Shown piece after piece: positions 53,600-63,351 of a stretch of DNA of 64,000 nucleotides. Source of the stretch: Trichomonas vaginalis G3. Lineage: Eukaryota; Parabasalia; Trichomonadida; Trichomonadidae. The stretch is taken from the NCBI RefSeq assembly GCF_026262505.1, contig NC_067208.1, positions 15,075,962 to 15,139,961 of the forward strand. Direction: 5' to 3'. Below the pieces are notes generated by a model that did not search any database, was not told the origin of the DNA, and saw only the letters and a list, made by a program, of their open reading frames with translations. Numbering within the stretch: the first letter of the stretch is position 1; every line of letters begins with the position of its first letter. The position numbers and the translations under genes are program-made.

Positions 53600-54984
53600 A
53601 TGGTTGACACTAAATTCGTAAACTATTCAAAATATTTTTTTCTGAAGCTTATTTCGTTTTGAGAGAAATACGACGGAGCTCCCTCGTTCTTGAGGATAGA
53701 ATCGTCAAGAAAGTAAGGCTTAGACAGAGGTCTGTTGGTACACTTTCAATTTTGTCGCCATTATCTAAAAACATCACAAGTTTAACACCAATTCCAGAAT
53801 CTTTTGTTACTACAGTTCCTGTAATCAATGTTCCGACTGCTAAATACATAGAAATGCACAAAAGATCGTGTAAACTAGTAATTAACAAAGCTTTAGGAAA
53901 ATTAGAAAAATTAATTCAAGAACCTACACAAAAAATCTTAGAGATCTCAATGAAATCGTCATCTCTTATTCAAGATTATGGATTGCTAGCTGAGCAGCGT
54001 CAAACTTACGCTGGTCGTGGTTTACGAGAAAATCGAATTAATTTGTTTCTTTTAGATCATTTTAATCATCTTAGGATCAAGCAAGCTGCACTTATAACGC
54101 GAGATTATGAAGTCAAGCTGGAATATCTTATCAAAATGCAGCAATATTTACAAAATCCACCTGATTACACTGAATTCATGTTATTTATAAATCTCGCAGG
54201 ATATGTCAAATCTATACCTCATCACAAAGGCAAAATCAATTCTATTTTAAGAAAATTGGCAATTCTTGAAAAATTTTCAACTCCTCCTCAATATAAACCA
54301 ACACCAACGAATTTCCAAGAGCAAATTATATATCCTACGTCATCTGTTTACAAAATTCTGCAATCATTGGCCGGAAAAGCTGCACAAATTAAATTTTCCG
54401 ACATACTCAATGAATTCAAGGAATTAACAACAGATCATGAAGAGCTCGACATACTCATAAGTCATCTCTTTGATATGGCATGGACAGTTCATGAATTTCC
54501 CTTCTTTTCTCAATCCGGAAAGGTTTTTAATTTTTTGAATGTCAAAACTTCTGTTTTCGAGCCTCCTTACTTAGACGAGAAGTACCAATCACTTACAATT
54601 AATGAATTAAGCTCTAGTGGCTGGCCGTACCAACCTGTTGTCGAAATTTTGAATTCATTATTTTATATTGTTAATCCGATTGAAGGTGCGAAGATTTTCT
54701 ACGACGCCATGGATAAAACAGCAAACATAGTTACGGAATCAACAGAAGAAGAGGAACTTGTCAATTTCGATACACTTTTCCCACTAATTTTAATTTCTGT
54801 CCTGGCAAGTGGCCTCGTTTGCGAGCCAATCATCTTAGAATATGTTGCAATGCTTGCAACATCAAATTATCCTGATTCAATTGTTGTTTTCGCCGCTTCT
54901 TACGTAGAAGCAATTTTGGCTCATTTAAGTAGCCTCGATGAAACAGGAAAACCTTTACCTAAGCCTGAAGAAGATGAACTTTAA
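53600..54984 (+). CDS. VPS9-domain protein, probable Rab5-type exchange factor (about 460 residues)
   Basis: The long frame opens only at 53,614 without an ATG. An ATG at 53,600 lies in another frame that joins it if one T is added to the T run near 53,640, so that ATG is the likely start. The first 300 residues are mostly helical, with a Lys/Arg-rich N-terminus and a helical-bundle-like middle. Residues about 330-445 fit a VPS9 domain: a helix near SSSGWPYQPVVEILNSLFYI, the family's acidic/hydrophobic core NFDTLFPLILISVLASGL (with the conserved Asp and Pro), then ILEYVAMLATSNYP and a final helix SYVEAILAHL. VPS9 proteins load GTP on Rab5-like GTPases at endosomes. The match is by eye and other helical proteins are possible. 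The gene lies just downstream of foldback copy 2. Confidence 0.6.
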
Positions 54985-55157
54985 TATTATTTTCAAAATT
55001 TTCCTGATTATATTTTTATTATGTATTTTATTTTTATTTTATTTATAAGAAATCTGTTTTTTACTAAACAGTTCGTTCTTTTAGCTAATAACTAACTTTT
55101 TTCTATTAAAAAATTAAAGAATAAATATTATTTATTTTACCGAACTATAATCTATCT

Positions 55158-55481
55158 TTATTTTTTAATTTCATGTCCTTTGCATTTGTGTTTAGCTGCA
55201 CTAAGCCCTCCTAAATTAGCAACATGCTTATAACCCATTTTGAGAAGCTTAGACTTTGCATTAGAAGCTCTCATTCCAGATGCACAATGTATGTTGATTG
55301 GTGTTTCCTTATCTGGTACAAAAGATGCGATCTTTTCTTCTATTTCTGGATTTGGAATTAAAATTGCTCCATCAATATGATCACTATCCCATTCATCTTT
55401 ATAGCGTACATCAATAAGTACGCCTCCTTCTAAGTATGAATCACTACCTCCGATGCCCATGAAGAAAATGAACTGAAACAT
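55158..55481 (-). CDS. Single-domain rhodanese (107 residues)
   Basis: An intact frame from ATG 55,481, seven bases after a good initiator. The domain includes GGVLIDVRYKDEWDSDHIDGA, cut short here: the usual Asp-Val-Arg strand and DHIDGA turn, followed by HCASGMRASNAKSKL, in which Cys (residue about 85 in the CASGMRA loop) is the catalytic sulfur carrier, then MGYKHVANLGGLSA. The loop has the five-plus-one form expected of sulfurtransferases rather than Cdc25 phosphatases. It is of PspE/GlpE size. The short hydrophobic N-terminus (MFQFIFFMG) could be a membrane signal or simply the first strand. The role is probably sulfur transfer in the cytosol; the partner is unknown. Confidence 0.85.
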   Translation of the reverse strand: MFQFIFFMGIGGSDSYLEGGVLIDVRYKDEWDSDHIDGAILIPNPEIEEKIASFVPDKETPINIHCASGMRASNAKSKLLKMGYKHVANLGGLSAAKHKCKGHEIKK

Positions 55482-55485
55482 TTTT

Positions 55486-55490
55486 TGTGA
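55486..55490 (-). promoter_or_regulatory. TCA-type initiator of the rhodanese gene
   Basis: On the minus strand this reads TCACA, matching the trichomonad initiator. The +1 A is seven bases before the ATG at 55,481. Confidence 0.55.
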
Positions 55491-55965
55491 TGTCAGATAT
55501 CATAGAAAAATAATTCTGAGTAAACTTTTTACTAATAATTATTATTGTTTTTTTTAACTAATTGTAGAAATAATTTTAAGGGTATAGTAAACTCAAAATT
55601 CTAGAGTTTTGAGAGTGCCAATAAACTCTATAGGCCTATATATATCTATATTTTAAAGGAGAGGTTACGCCATAATATTTGATATTATAAATTATTAATT
55701 CAAAATAAAAGTAGAAAATGAAACTAATTTTATTCTAACCTATATAAATATATCAATAATCTAAAATGATTATAGTCTGAACTATATTTTACCAGATTAT
55801 CAAATATAAGAGAAATGAAATAAGGCATAAAAATATCATAGCATAATTATTGGATAAATGCATTAATAAATTATTTATATCATAATGAGAAAAAATCAAA
55901 ATAAGAAAATGAGCATAATAATAATTTAATTAAAAACAAAAACAATAAATAAAATGTAATTTTCG

Positions 55966-56112
55966 TTAATCAAAGTCATCAATGTCTTCGTCTTCTGATT
56001 CCCATTCGGACTTGAAAACTTGATAATCTCCTCCTGGTACACTCTGAATGAATTTTTTGTATTTGTTCTGTTTTTTAGAACCTTTTGTAACAGTTTTTTG
56101 TTTCAATATCAT
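55966..56112 (-). CDS. 48-residue acidic tail frame overlapping the transposase stop
   Basis: This frame starts at an ATG that overlaps the transposase stop (AAATGA) and encodes a Lys-rich segment followed by GGDYQVFKSEWESEDEDIDDFD. Such a basic-then-acidic end looks like a natural C-terminal tail. One additional A in the A4 run at the junction would fuse it to the transposase. It is either the true C-terminus separated by an indel, a -1 frameshift extension, or a separate small protein. No independent promoter is visible. Confidence 0.5.
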   Translation of the reverse strand: MILKQKTVTKGSKKQNKYKKFIQSVPGGDYQVFKSEWESEDEDIDDFD

Positions 56113-57257
56113 TTTGGAGTAACAATTCTCTTCAAATGATTTGACACAATCTTCTGGAAGTGGGGAAGATGTAATGCTTTTTGTATATCTCCGAGAAAAT
56201 GCTCTGGATCATTCCATTCTAAGATTGCAACGTTAACTCTAATGTTAATGTTCTTCCAGGCTCTTGATTTGTCCAAATAGCATGCAATTTTGGAGTTAAA
56301 CGCTTCATTCATGCAGGTAGATCCAATGGAAGAAACTTTGGAAACTATGGGTGTCCATTTGTGAACCCAGTCATAGAGCATGAATTGAAGTTGGATCGAA
56401 TTGACACCTTTTTGCCATTCAAAGCATTTGTAATTGTGCGGTTCGCAAAAAGAATGATTGCCTACGTAATGGTAGACACAATTCTCCCACATTTTCGTAC
56501 GTTTGTCAATATTTTCTTCGGCAAAACATGACCAAAGCCACATACTTAGGCTTGCATTCAGACCCCAGAAAGGTCTCTCTATTTTTTCAATCTTCTGAGT
56601 CTTGTCGTTGAAAACTTCAACTGTCTTATGAGAAGCTGAGAACTTTGTAAAATCTTTTGAGATATTTTTTGATACATGACCTGGATCGAATCTTTCAAGA
56701 TGAGAGACGCCAAATTCTTTAAAGACAGAGACACTTTTGTTATCTCGGTCTTTAATAATCTCTTTAACATCTTTCAAGATATTGTATTTCTTTAATTGCT
56801 TCAAGATGATTCGAGTTCCAGCACTTTCCATATTGTTGGAAGCTCCGGAATACTGAGCATGCTGTCTGTTTCCACCAATATGGTTGATGTTCACGCATGC
56901 AAGAACTCTTTTTGTGACAGCATCGAGCGCAGTTACTGTACAACTTGGCGAGTTTCGCCTGTGCGTCCATCTTGCATCAATGGATAAGTAACCACTGAAG
57001 GACTTTCTCGACAGCATTAGGGAAATACTTTTAAGTCTTCTAATCTTATCGTCACAAAATCTCTGTTGTCTCATGACACCACTCTTCACAGGGGGCTTAG
57101 TTCCACAAAGAGAAAGAAAGCGAGCACCTTTTGTATATGGCATTCCGGTCATTATGCAAGCACCAAGCATCTGTCGCGCTGAGAGTCGACGACGTTCGTG
57201 GAGTAAAATGTTATGCATTGCCTTTGTTTTCCGTTTTGGGTGAACAATATGGCCCAT
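56109..57257 (-). CDS. Kolobok-type (Mutator-like) transposase (382 residues)
   Basis: An intact frame from ATG 57,257, preceded by a TCATT initiator. The N-terminal part is basic. The RNase-H-like catalytic core shows the first Asp in LSIDARWTHRR, followed by strands around VTALDAVTKRVLACVNI. Then come a NMESAGTRIILKQL helix with the pattern seen in Kolobok transposases (Ser-x-x-Met-Glu), the second acidic residue in IIKDRDNKSV and a conserved DPGHVSKNISKDF, followed by a Cys/His/Trp-rich region (WENCVYHYVGNHSFC). Together with TTAA flanks this supports the Kolobok superfamily. It would cut and paste the surrounding 3-kb element. The frame is open throughout, so the element may still be or recently was active, except for the separated tail frame. 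Confidence 0.8.
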   Translation of the reverse strand: MGHIVHPKRKTKAMHNILLHERRRLSARQMLGACIMTGMPYTKGARFLSLCGTKPPVKSGVMRQQRFCDDKIRRLKSISLMLSRKSFSGYLSIDARWTHRRNSPSCTVTALDAVTKRVLACVNINHIGGNRQHAQYSGASNNMESAGTRIILKQLKKYNILKDVKEIIKDRDNKSVSVFKEFGVSHLERFDPGHVSKNISKDFTKFSASHKTVEVFNDKTQKIEKIERPFWGLNASLSMWLWSCFAEENIDKRTKMWENCVYHYVGNHSFCEPHNYKCFEWQKGVNSIQLQFMLYDWVHKWTPIVSKVSSIGSTCMNEAFNSKIACYLDKSRAWKNINIRVNVAILEWNDPEHFLGDIQKALHLPHFQKIVSNHLKRIVTPK

Positions 57258-57270
57258 ACAACAACAAAAA

Positions 57271-57275
57271 AATGA
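57271..57275 (-). promoter_or_regulatory. TCA-type initiator of the transposase gene
   Basis: On the minus strand this reads TCATT, with the +1 A 16 bases before the ATG at 57,257. The transposon thus carries its own host-style initiator. Confidence 0.5.
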
Positions 57276-58884
57276 AATCCCGCCAAAAGTGAAAATTGAA
57301 TAAAAAGTAATAATTAATAAATATATACTATATCATTAGATGAATATTTTGGAATAACATTTTAAAATCGAGGTTTTTCAATGGATAACGGTTCAATCAA
57401 AAATTTGACCCCATTTTAGAATCTACATTAAAAATGGAACATTTCTGTCGTTTCAAAATTCCAAAATAACGTTTCTATTCCTCTCAAAAGTAAAAATAAA
57501 CTTTATTGGGGAAAAATATTTTTATTTTCCAAAAAAAAATGAAAACCTTAAATGCAAATCTAATTTTGATGCTTTTGTTTGTGATTTTTTGGATTTCGAA
57601 AAAAATTTGAAAATTCAGACAAGTTACCATTAACACTAATACGTTTCAGCGAGTCGGTCCCATCAGAGAAATTTTCATAAATCGGCGATATAATTTATTA
57701 TTTCAGCAAAATATTCTCAGATCCAACTAGAATAAGGTCAAATTATACAAATTTAGCAAAGGCTAGTTATCCTACCTATTCAATTAACTTTAATTTTAAA
57801 TAATTCAAGACAATTCTCAAAATTACCTTAATAATCGCGTTCTCTTCGCAAAATGACGATTCATCATTCACTACCAGCATAACTGAGGGCTTGTGCTCAC
57901 AGAATAATACAGATAATTTACTTATTAATGCAAAATTTAGTACCAAAAGGTAATCATAGAAGATACAAAAAAAGTTTCTTTATTTTGATTGCTGATTTTA
58001 TTTCTTCTAAAATTTACCAAATCTAAAAAATCCAAAATTGAATGCTATCGAATTTCATGTTTATGTAACATATACTATTTATTATATAAGGAATAAAAAT
58101 TTTATAGTTTTAATCAAAAATAAAGGTGTACTAAATGCATACAAAACAAGGTATTTTTTACTCATCCAAAATATGTTAACAGTGCTATTTATATAATCAA
58201 TATCCGAATTTCGAAATCATTTTGATGAAATCTTTATTTTAAAATTGAGTTGACTGTTAAAATCACCCGAGAAGAGGGATTATCTCAATGAAAAGTGCAT
58301 AAAATAGCAAACGCACAAGATGGCACTATGCAGCTTTATATTGTTATACAGGATGAACATATAAAATGTTTGGAAAACACTTACTTCGTTCTACAAATGT
58401 GTATCTCTTTATATCAAAGATTCTTCTCAAATTATTGAGAGACTTCTCTCAAAAAAAGGGAAATTTGATAACTAAAAAAAATTATGGCATAACCTCTCGT
58501 TTTGCATAGATATATATTTACATGGTCACAGAGCTTATTTTCATTGTCAAAACTTAAAAATTTTTAGTGGACTATACCCTTAAAATTTGAACATTCAAAA
58601 TTTTCGTTTCAGATACTCTGAATTTAATTTATTTTGGAGTAAATACCCTATAATTTTATGAATATGGCACTTTTCGTCGATTTTCAAAGAATTAAATCGC
58701 TTCTATCTCAATAACTAATAAACATATAAGATTTTTGAAAGTATATATATAGTGTACTACATCTCAAGATATTATTAATATGTATTAGAAAGAATAATAT
58801 ATTGGATTTTGATATCACAAAATGACTTTGGGGCGGCGACAAATTTGCCCAGCCAGTAAAGTATTCAATTTTTTTGCATTTTTT

Positions 58885-58927
58885 TTAAGGGTGCACACGA
58901 GAGGATCATGTAAACTTCAGAATTTAG
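58885..58927 (-). pseudogene. Fragment of a BspA-like gene 5' end
   Basis: About 43 bases match, in antisense, the beginning of the coding region of the BspA-like gene at 10,128 (bases about 10,144-10,187) almost perfectly, encoding the NSEVYMILSCAPL stretch. Similarity stops abruptly on both sides. It is a truncated remnant between the Kolobok element and the 121-bp tandem repeat. Confidence 0.7.
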
Positions 58928-58961
58928 CTTCTTAACTTAAATCATGGAATGTCTCAAAGAC

Positions 58962-59351
58962 AAAAGTAGCATACAGCATGTAAAGCTAAAGAAAGATAAT
59001 CATAATTAATACCTTAATTTTTAATATTACGCATTTTTAGGTGCAAAATTTAAAAACATTCTAATACAATAGAGCAGTTTCCAAAAGTAGCATACAGCAT
59101 GTAAAGCTAAAGAAAGATAATCATAATTAATACCTTAATTTTTAATATTACGCATTTTTAGGTGCAAAATTTAAAAACATTCTAATACAATAGAGCAGTT
59201 TCCAAAAGTAGCATACAGCATGTAAAGCTAAAGAAAGATAATCATAATTAATACCTTAATTTTTAATATTACGCATTTTTAGGTGCAAAATTTAAAAACA
59301 TTCTAATACAATAGAGCAGTTTCCAAAAGTAGCATACAGCATGTAAAGCTA
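58962..59351. repeat. 121-bp tandem repeat, three full units plus a partial one
   Basis: Units start at 58,962, 59,083, 59,204 and 59,325 with AAAAGTAGCATACAGCATG and are essentially identical. The fourth unit breaks off after 27 bases. There is no open frame through it. The near-zero divergence indicates recent expansion. Confidence 0.9.
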
Positions 59352-60614
59352 CTTTTCAACACGTTCACTTCTAATACCCGACAATAACCTATCATAAAAC
59401 CCCTAAAGCCACTTTTTCTTCTCTATTTACTTTTAAATTCTGAGATTCAAATTTTGTTCTATTTCATTCAGTTTTCTTTTATCAAAATCATATAACCATT
59501 CATACTGATTCTTAATTTACTATATTACATTGAGATTTCATCTTTTTTCATATTTCGAATTAAATCAGCTATTTAAACCTAATATCCGGACCTGTCAGTA
59601 TTCAAATATTATTGGCCACATGTATCTGAGCATTTACACGGATTTTACCAAATTTTGCAAAAAAATGTGTTATGAGATGGGTTTACCCACGTTTTGCAAA
59701 AAAACCAAAATGATAGAGTGGGTCATAAGGATCTGTTTTGCTATAGCTTGTCCGGCTTGAAACTCAATATTCATTCGGGAAAAGACGTTTCAAAATTTTG
59801 TAAAGTATTCAAATTTGCAGCTTTGTTCGATTTGAAAATTGAAATTTGAAACGAAATGACTGTATGAATATGTTCTTCATATTGAATCTAAGCATTTCTT
59901 GGAATTTGGAGTTTTTCTAAAAAGTTTTATCGGTTGAAAAATTAAAAATAAAACAAAAGAATTTTTTTCGGATTTTTTAAACGCATCTTAATTTTTAACG
60001 GACGAAGGAGTATTTGATCAAAGTTCAATAAGGCTATCACACTATATTATAGTTAACTTGCAAAGTAAGCAATATAATCTGGAATTTAAGAATGATATAA
60101 AGATTTGATAAAACCATTTTTGTGTAAATTAGTATTTAATAGGAAAATATGAAATTAGATTAGTCAAACATATAAATTGTTATTATATGAAATGATAACA
60201 ATTGATAAAACATACAGATTGGAAGATTAGGTGAATTTTTGTGATGAATAGGTGTGTTTGTATGTAATGCCTCTATAGTATATTCATAATAAAAATTAGT
60301 ATACTATAAAAACTTGATTTGAGAAGAAAATTAATGTGGAATAAGAAGATTGTAGAGAAACGTCTCATTCTGTGAGACAGTCACAAATAATATCTCCTTA
60401 CCATATCAAATCCTTAAATTTTATATATGCTATTTTTTTAATCTTTTAAAAATTTCTCTTTAACTCTCTTCAAAGACTTTCTTTTATGTCAAAAATTTGT
60501 TTCACTTTGCCCCAACTCATATACTCTAAAAATAATAACAATAGCCAAATATATAAAATTAATTTTTAATTCATTAAAATTATATTTATTCAAAGTAAAT
60601 CCTCATATAAACTT
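59352..60614. other. 1.26-kb intergenic region, no gene seen
   Basis: AT-rich sequence. The frame at 59,530-59,760 lacks an ATG context and domain support. Nothing is recognised. Confidence 0.4.
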
Positions 60615-61362
60615 CTATGAACCATCCTCATCTGTTAATTCAATCAAGTATTCTAAGAAATTTGGGCAATTTTCTTCGAATAATTGGCTCTCATATGATA
60701 AATCTATTAATTCAATTTTGTCATGCATAAAATCATACTTTCCGAATATGCAATAGCATTTTTCAAGAGCCAACAATAAATCAATTTTAAATCTTACACT
60801 GTTATTATTAAATGATTCAAGTAGTCCTTCCTCCAATAAAAAGTGGTACATTATTATCTTAAGATACAATAGCAAATTATCTGAACGAAAAATTTTTCTT
60901 GCTAGAATTGTAATCATTATAATTATCAATAATATTTGAAAAAAGACCGCTATAAAAGATAAAATCTTGATCAAAATGCGTAAAAACAATGAAAAGTATC
61001 TGATTGAAGAATTCTGGAACGCTTTGGTCTAGACACCACCATATGCAACGGTTAAGAGAGAACTGTTGATCTTGCATTATAAAGTCTACTAGTGAAATTT
61101 CGTTATTCATTAAAGAATACAATAATGTGCCTATTTTCTTTTGTTTATTATGTGTTGATTTGTTTTGCCATTGAAAATAACATAGATATGTATCATCGGA
61201 TTCTAATGCTAAAATTTTAAAGTCGTAATAAATAACAATCCGGGTAAAAACAAGGATATTTTCGTCAAATGCATCTATTTTGTCAACAGGAAATGGTATC
61301 TTGGAGACACAATCACCAATATCAATATTTTCAACATCTTGTTTATAAGATTTGATATTCAT
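60615..61362 (-). pseudogene. Unrecognised protein gene with one frameshift (about 250 residues)
   Basis: The first in-frame ATG is at 61,362 (MNIKSYKQDVENI). The frame runs to about 60,885, where an extra T in the run AATTTTTCG shifts it; the natural continuation is in the next frame, ending at 60,615. The joined protein is mostly alpha-helical with many aromatic and Asn residues, for example ALESDDTYLCYFQWQNKS, and an acidic end (ELTDEDGS). Leu-Leu-x-Ser-Leu and repeated short helical units recall the N-terminal domain of trichomonad ankyrin proteins, but no ankyrin repeats follow. I do not recognise a family, and the region upstream of 61,362 is open without another ATG. Confidence 0.55.
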
Positions 61363-61588
61363 TAAAATTTGATATAAAAAAGTAAATTCATTGTTCAGAA
61401 AATTGAGAAAATTGAGAGTAACCGCCAAATAAGATTTTTAAAAATAAAGAACTAAGGGTACAGTATATGAAAAGGAAGAATCCAAAATTTTATTTTTAAG
61501 GTTTTGCAAGAAATATTTTTATTAATAAACGGTAGAATAATAATAGGAATATCGATATTAAAAAAGAAATACATGAAATAAATAAAAA

Positions 61589-61918
61589 TTTGATTCAACT
61601 TTGACAAGAATCACAAATGATTCTTCTCAAAGTTGCTCAGTGAACAACAAACACTTGTTATTGTTTATAATTCAAGTGAATGTTGTACACAAAGACAACA
61701 ATTGTCTATCAATTGTTGTCTTTGATTCAACTTTGACAAGAATCACAAATGATTCTTCTCAAAGTTGCTCAGTGAACAACAAACACTTGTTATTGTTTAT
61801 AATTCAAGTGAATGTTGTACACAAAGACAACAATTGTCTATCAATTGTTGTCTTTGATTCAACTTTGACAAGAATCACAAATGATTCTTCTCAAAGTTGC
61901 TCAGTGAACAACAAACAC
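61589..61918. repeat. 132-bp tandem repeat made of hairpins, two and a half units
   Basis: Units begin at 61,591, 61,723 and 61,855 and are essentially identical. Each complete unit has a hairpin with a 17-bp stem, one mismatch and loop CAAA (61,597-61,634 in unit 1), an imperfect GTTG...CAAC palindrome, and a perfect 14-bp stem with loop TCTAT (61,691-61,723). Because 132 is a multiple of three, a plus-strand frame (61,601-61,936) stays open through the array, but it starts without host-like context and is unlikely to be a gene. Confidence 0.85.
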
Positions 61919-61921
61919 GTA

Positions 61922-63056
61922 TATAACCATAAATAAAACATGTTTACTTTACAAATACAATTATTTAAAAATTTTAATTATATCTTTTAATTTATATTTA
62001 TTTACGTTCACATTCCTTTTATATCCTTTATATTAATATAAAATTTCGGTTGATCTTCACTCTTTTTCACATATTTTTTCAATAAAATACCCAATTTTTG
62101 TATTTATTCTGATTAATATTTTTCACTGTTAGTTTTATTGATATCCCAAACTATTTCAACACTTAGTTTCTTAAAAACTCTATTTTTTGTTCTCTCTCTC
62201 AATTTTCAAAAGTCATTAATTTTGCATTACTTTATTTAAAATATAATTAACATTGGATAAAAACATTTATTATAATGCCATTTTGGATCAATCTTATGAT
62301 ATTTCAAATCTTTTAAAATACACTCATTCATAACAAATAGTTGCCCTAGACATGTGCGTAACCTCTGTGTACGATATTCCAACACCTTACGACCTGTATG
62401 CAAGTTTTTAATTATTGAATAAAAAAACAACAACATACCGTACTTCGAGTATAAAACATGTATACCCTAATAAAAACAAAAATTAGGACATATTTGATTT
62501 ATGATTTCTTTTCACAAATCGAAATTTTGATCTCTCAATTTTAAACATTTTTCAAAAAAAAACTTATAAATATATTTCTTATTGTATAATATTGAAAAAT
62601 AAATCATCATGGATGAATATTACTAGTACTTCAGAATTATTTATTTTTTCGATCTAAATATAGAAATAATATCTACTCTATATAAAAATAACAATTATTT
62701 AATTTTATTGAAATTTTTATTATTTGATTAATATATTTTATGTGATATCTTAAATAGCAATAAAAACTACACCACATAGTTATTCTAGGGTACCTTCATC
62801 TACTTCTAGAATTATAGGCTCTGGATTCGAATCTATGGTGCGCTATTGATAAAGTAAATTTCTCCATAGGCCACCAAAAAATTGACAACCCAGGAATTAT
62901 AGGGTAATTCTTTGAATTATCCAAAGAATTCTTTTCTCGGATGGTCGTGTGTTAGCCTCACTAAATACCCTTCTAAATATATCTAAGCAAACCAATTTGC
63001 TGAATAATATATCTTGGCATGTTTTTTAGCTAGACTAATCTAAAAATGTATCATAA
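61922..63056. other. 1.1-kb intergenic region, no gene seen
   Basis: AT-rich. The minus frame 62,236-62,436 could be a remnant of a coding region, but no start context or family is visible. Confidence 0.4.
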
Positions 63057-63194
63057 GTTGTATTCGCTTGTATTTATGATATCTCTGAGAATATTTCAAA
63101 GAATCGATATTTGTTTCTCAAAGAACCTCAAATTTTGTATAATGCTAAGCCATACGGAGCAGATGAGGCAATGCTTCCAAAGAAGATTCTCTAG
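63057..63194 (+). pseudogene. Possible gene fragment, 45 codons
   Basis: A short plus-strand frame without ATG reads as natural protein sequence (for example LKEPQILYNAKPYGADEAM) between an upstream TAA and a TAG. The composition is less biased than random AT-rich frames nearby. The family is not recognised. It may be the remnant of a transposed or decayed gene. Confidence 0.25.
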
Positions 63195-63351
63195 AAATAT
63201 GTTTTTTAATCAATCTCTTTTTATATTCAAGATTGCTATGATTTCCATCAAAAGATGATAAAAAAAGCTCTACTAATACAAATAGACAGATTTACATTAA
63301 TCTATATGAACAAAACATTCTCTATAAACTAAAAAAAAATATATCCAAATA

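Larger units (their letters stand above)
55580..58579. mobile_element. Kolobok-type DNA transposon, 3,000 bp, flanked by TTAA
   Basis: Inverted termini begin GGGTATAGT and are recognisably similar over about 100 bp (for example GAGAGGTTA near 55,660 against the complement near 58,490). TTAA occurs directly at both outer sides (55,576-55,579 and 58,580-58,583), the target duplication known for the Kolobok superfamily. Inside are the transposase gene and its C-terminal tail frame on the minus strand. The 1.3 kb on the transposase 5' side (57,276-58,480) has no gene. Confidence 0.85.

Noticed and set aside
58962..59351. CRISPR-like array
   Set aside because: Units of 121 bp are contiguous with no spacers, and the genome is eukaryotic; it is a simple tandem repeat.
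59530..59760. 76-codon plus frame
   Set aside because: Biased AT-rich composition, repeated TTTTGCAAAAAA-type sequence, no family resemblance.
61601..61936. 111-codon frame through the 132-bp tandem repeat
   Set aside because: Open only because the unit length is a multiple of three; begins without a promoter and encodes mere repeat translation.
62236..62436. 66-codon minus frame
   Set aside because: Some natural-looking residues, but no start context, family or flanking continuation; too weak to annotate.
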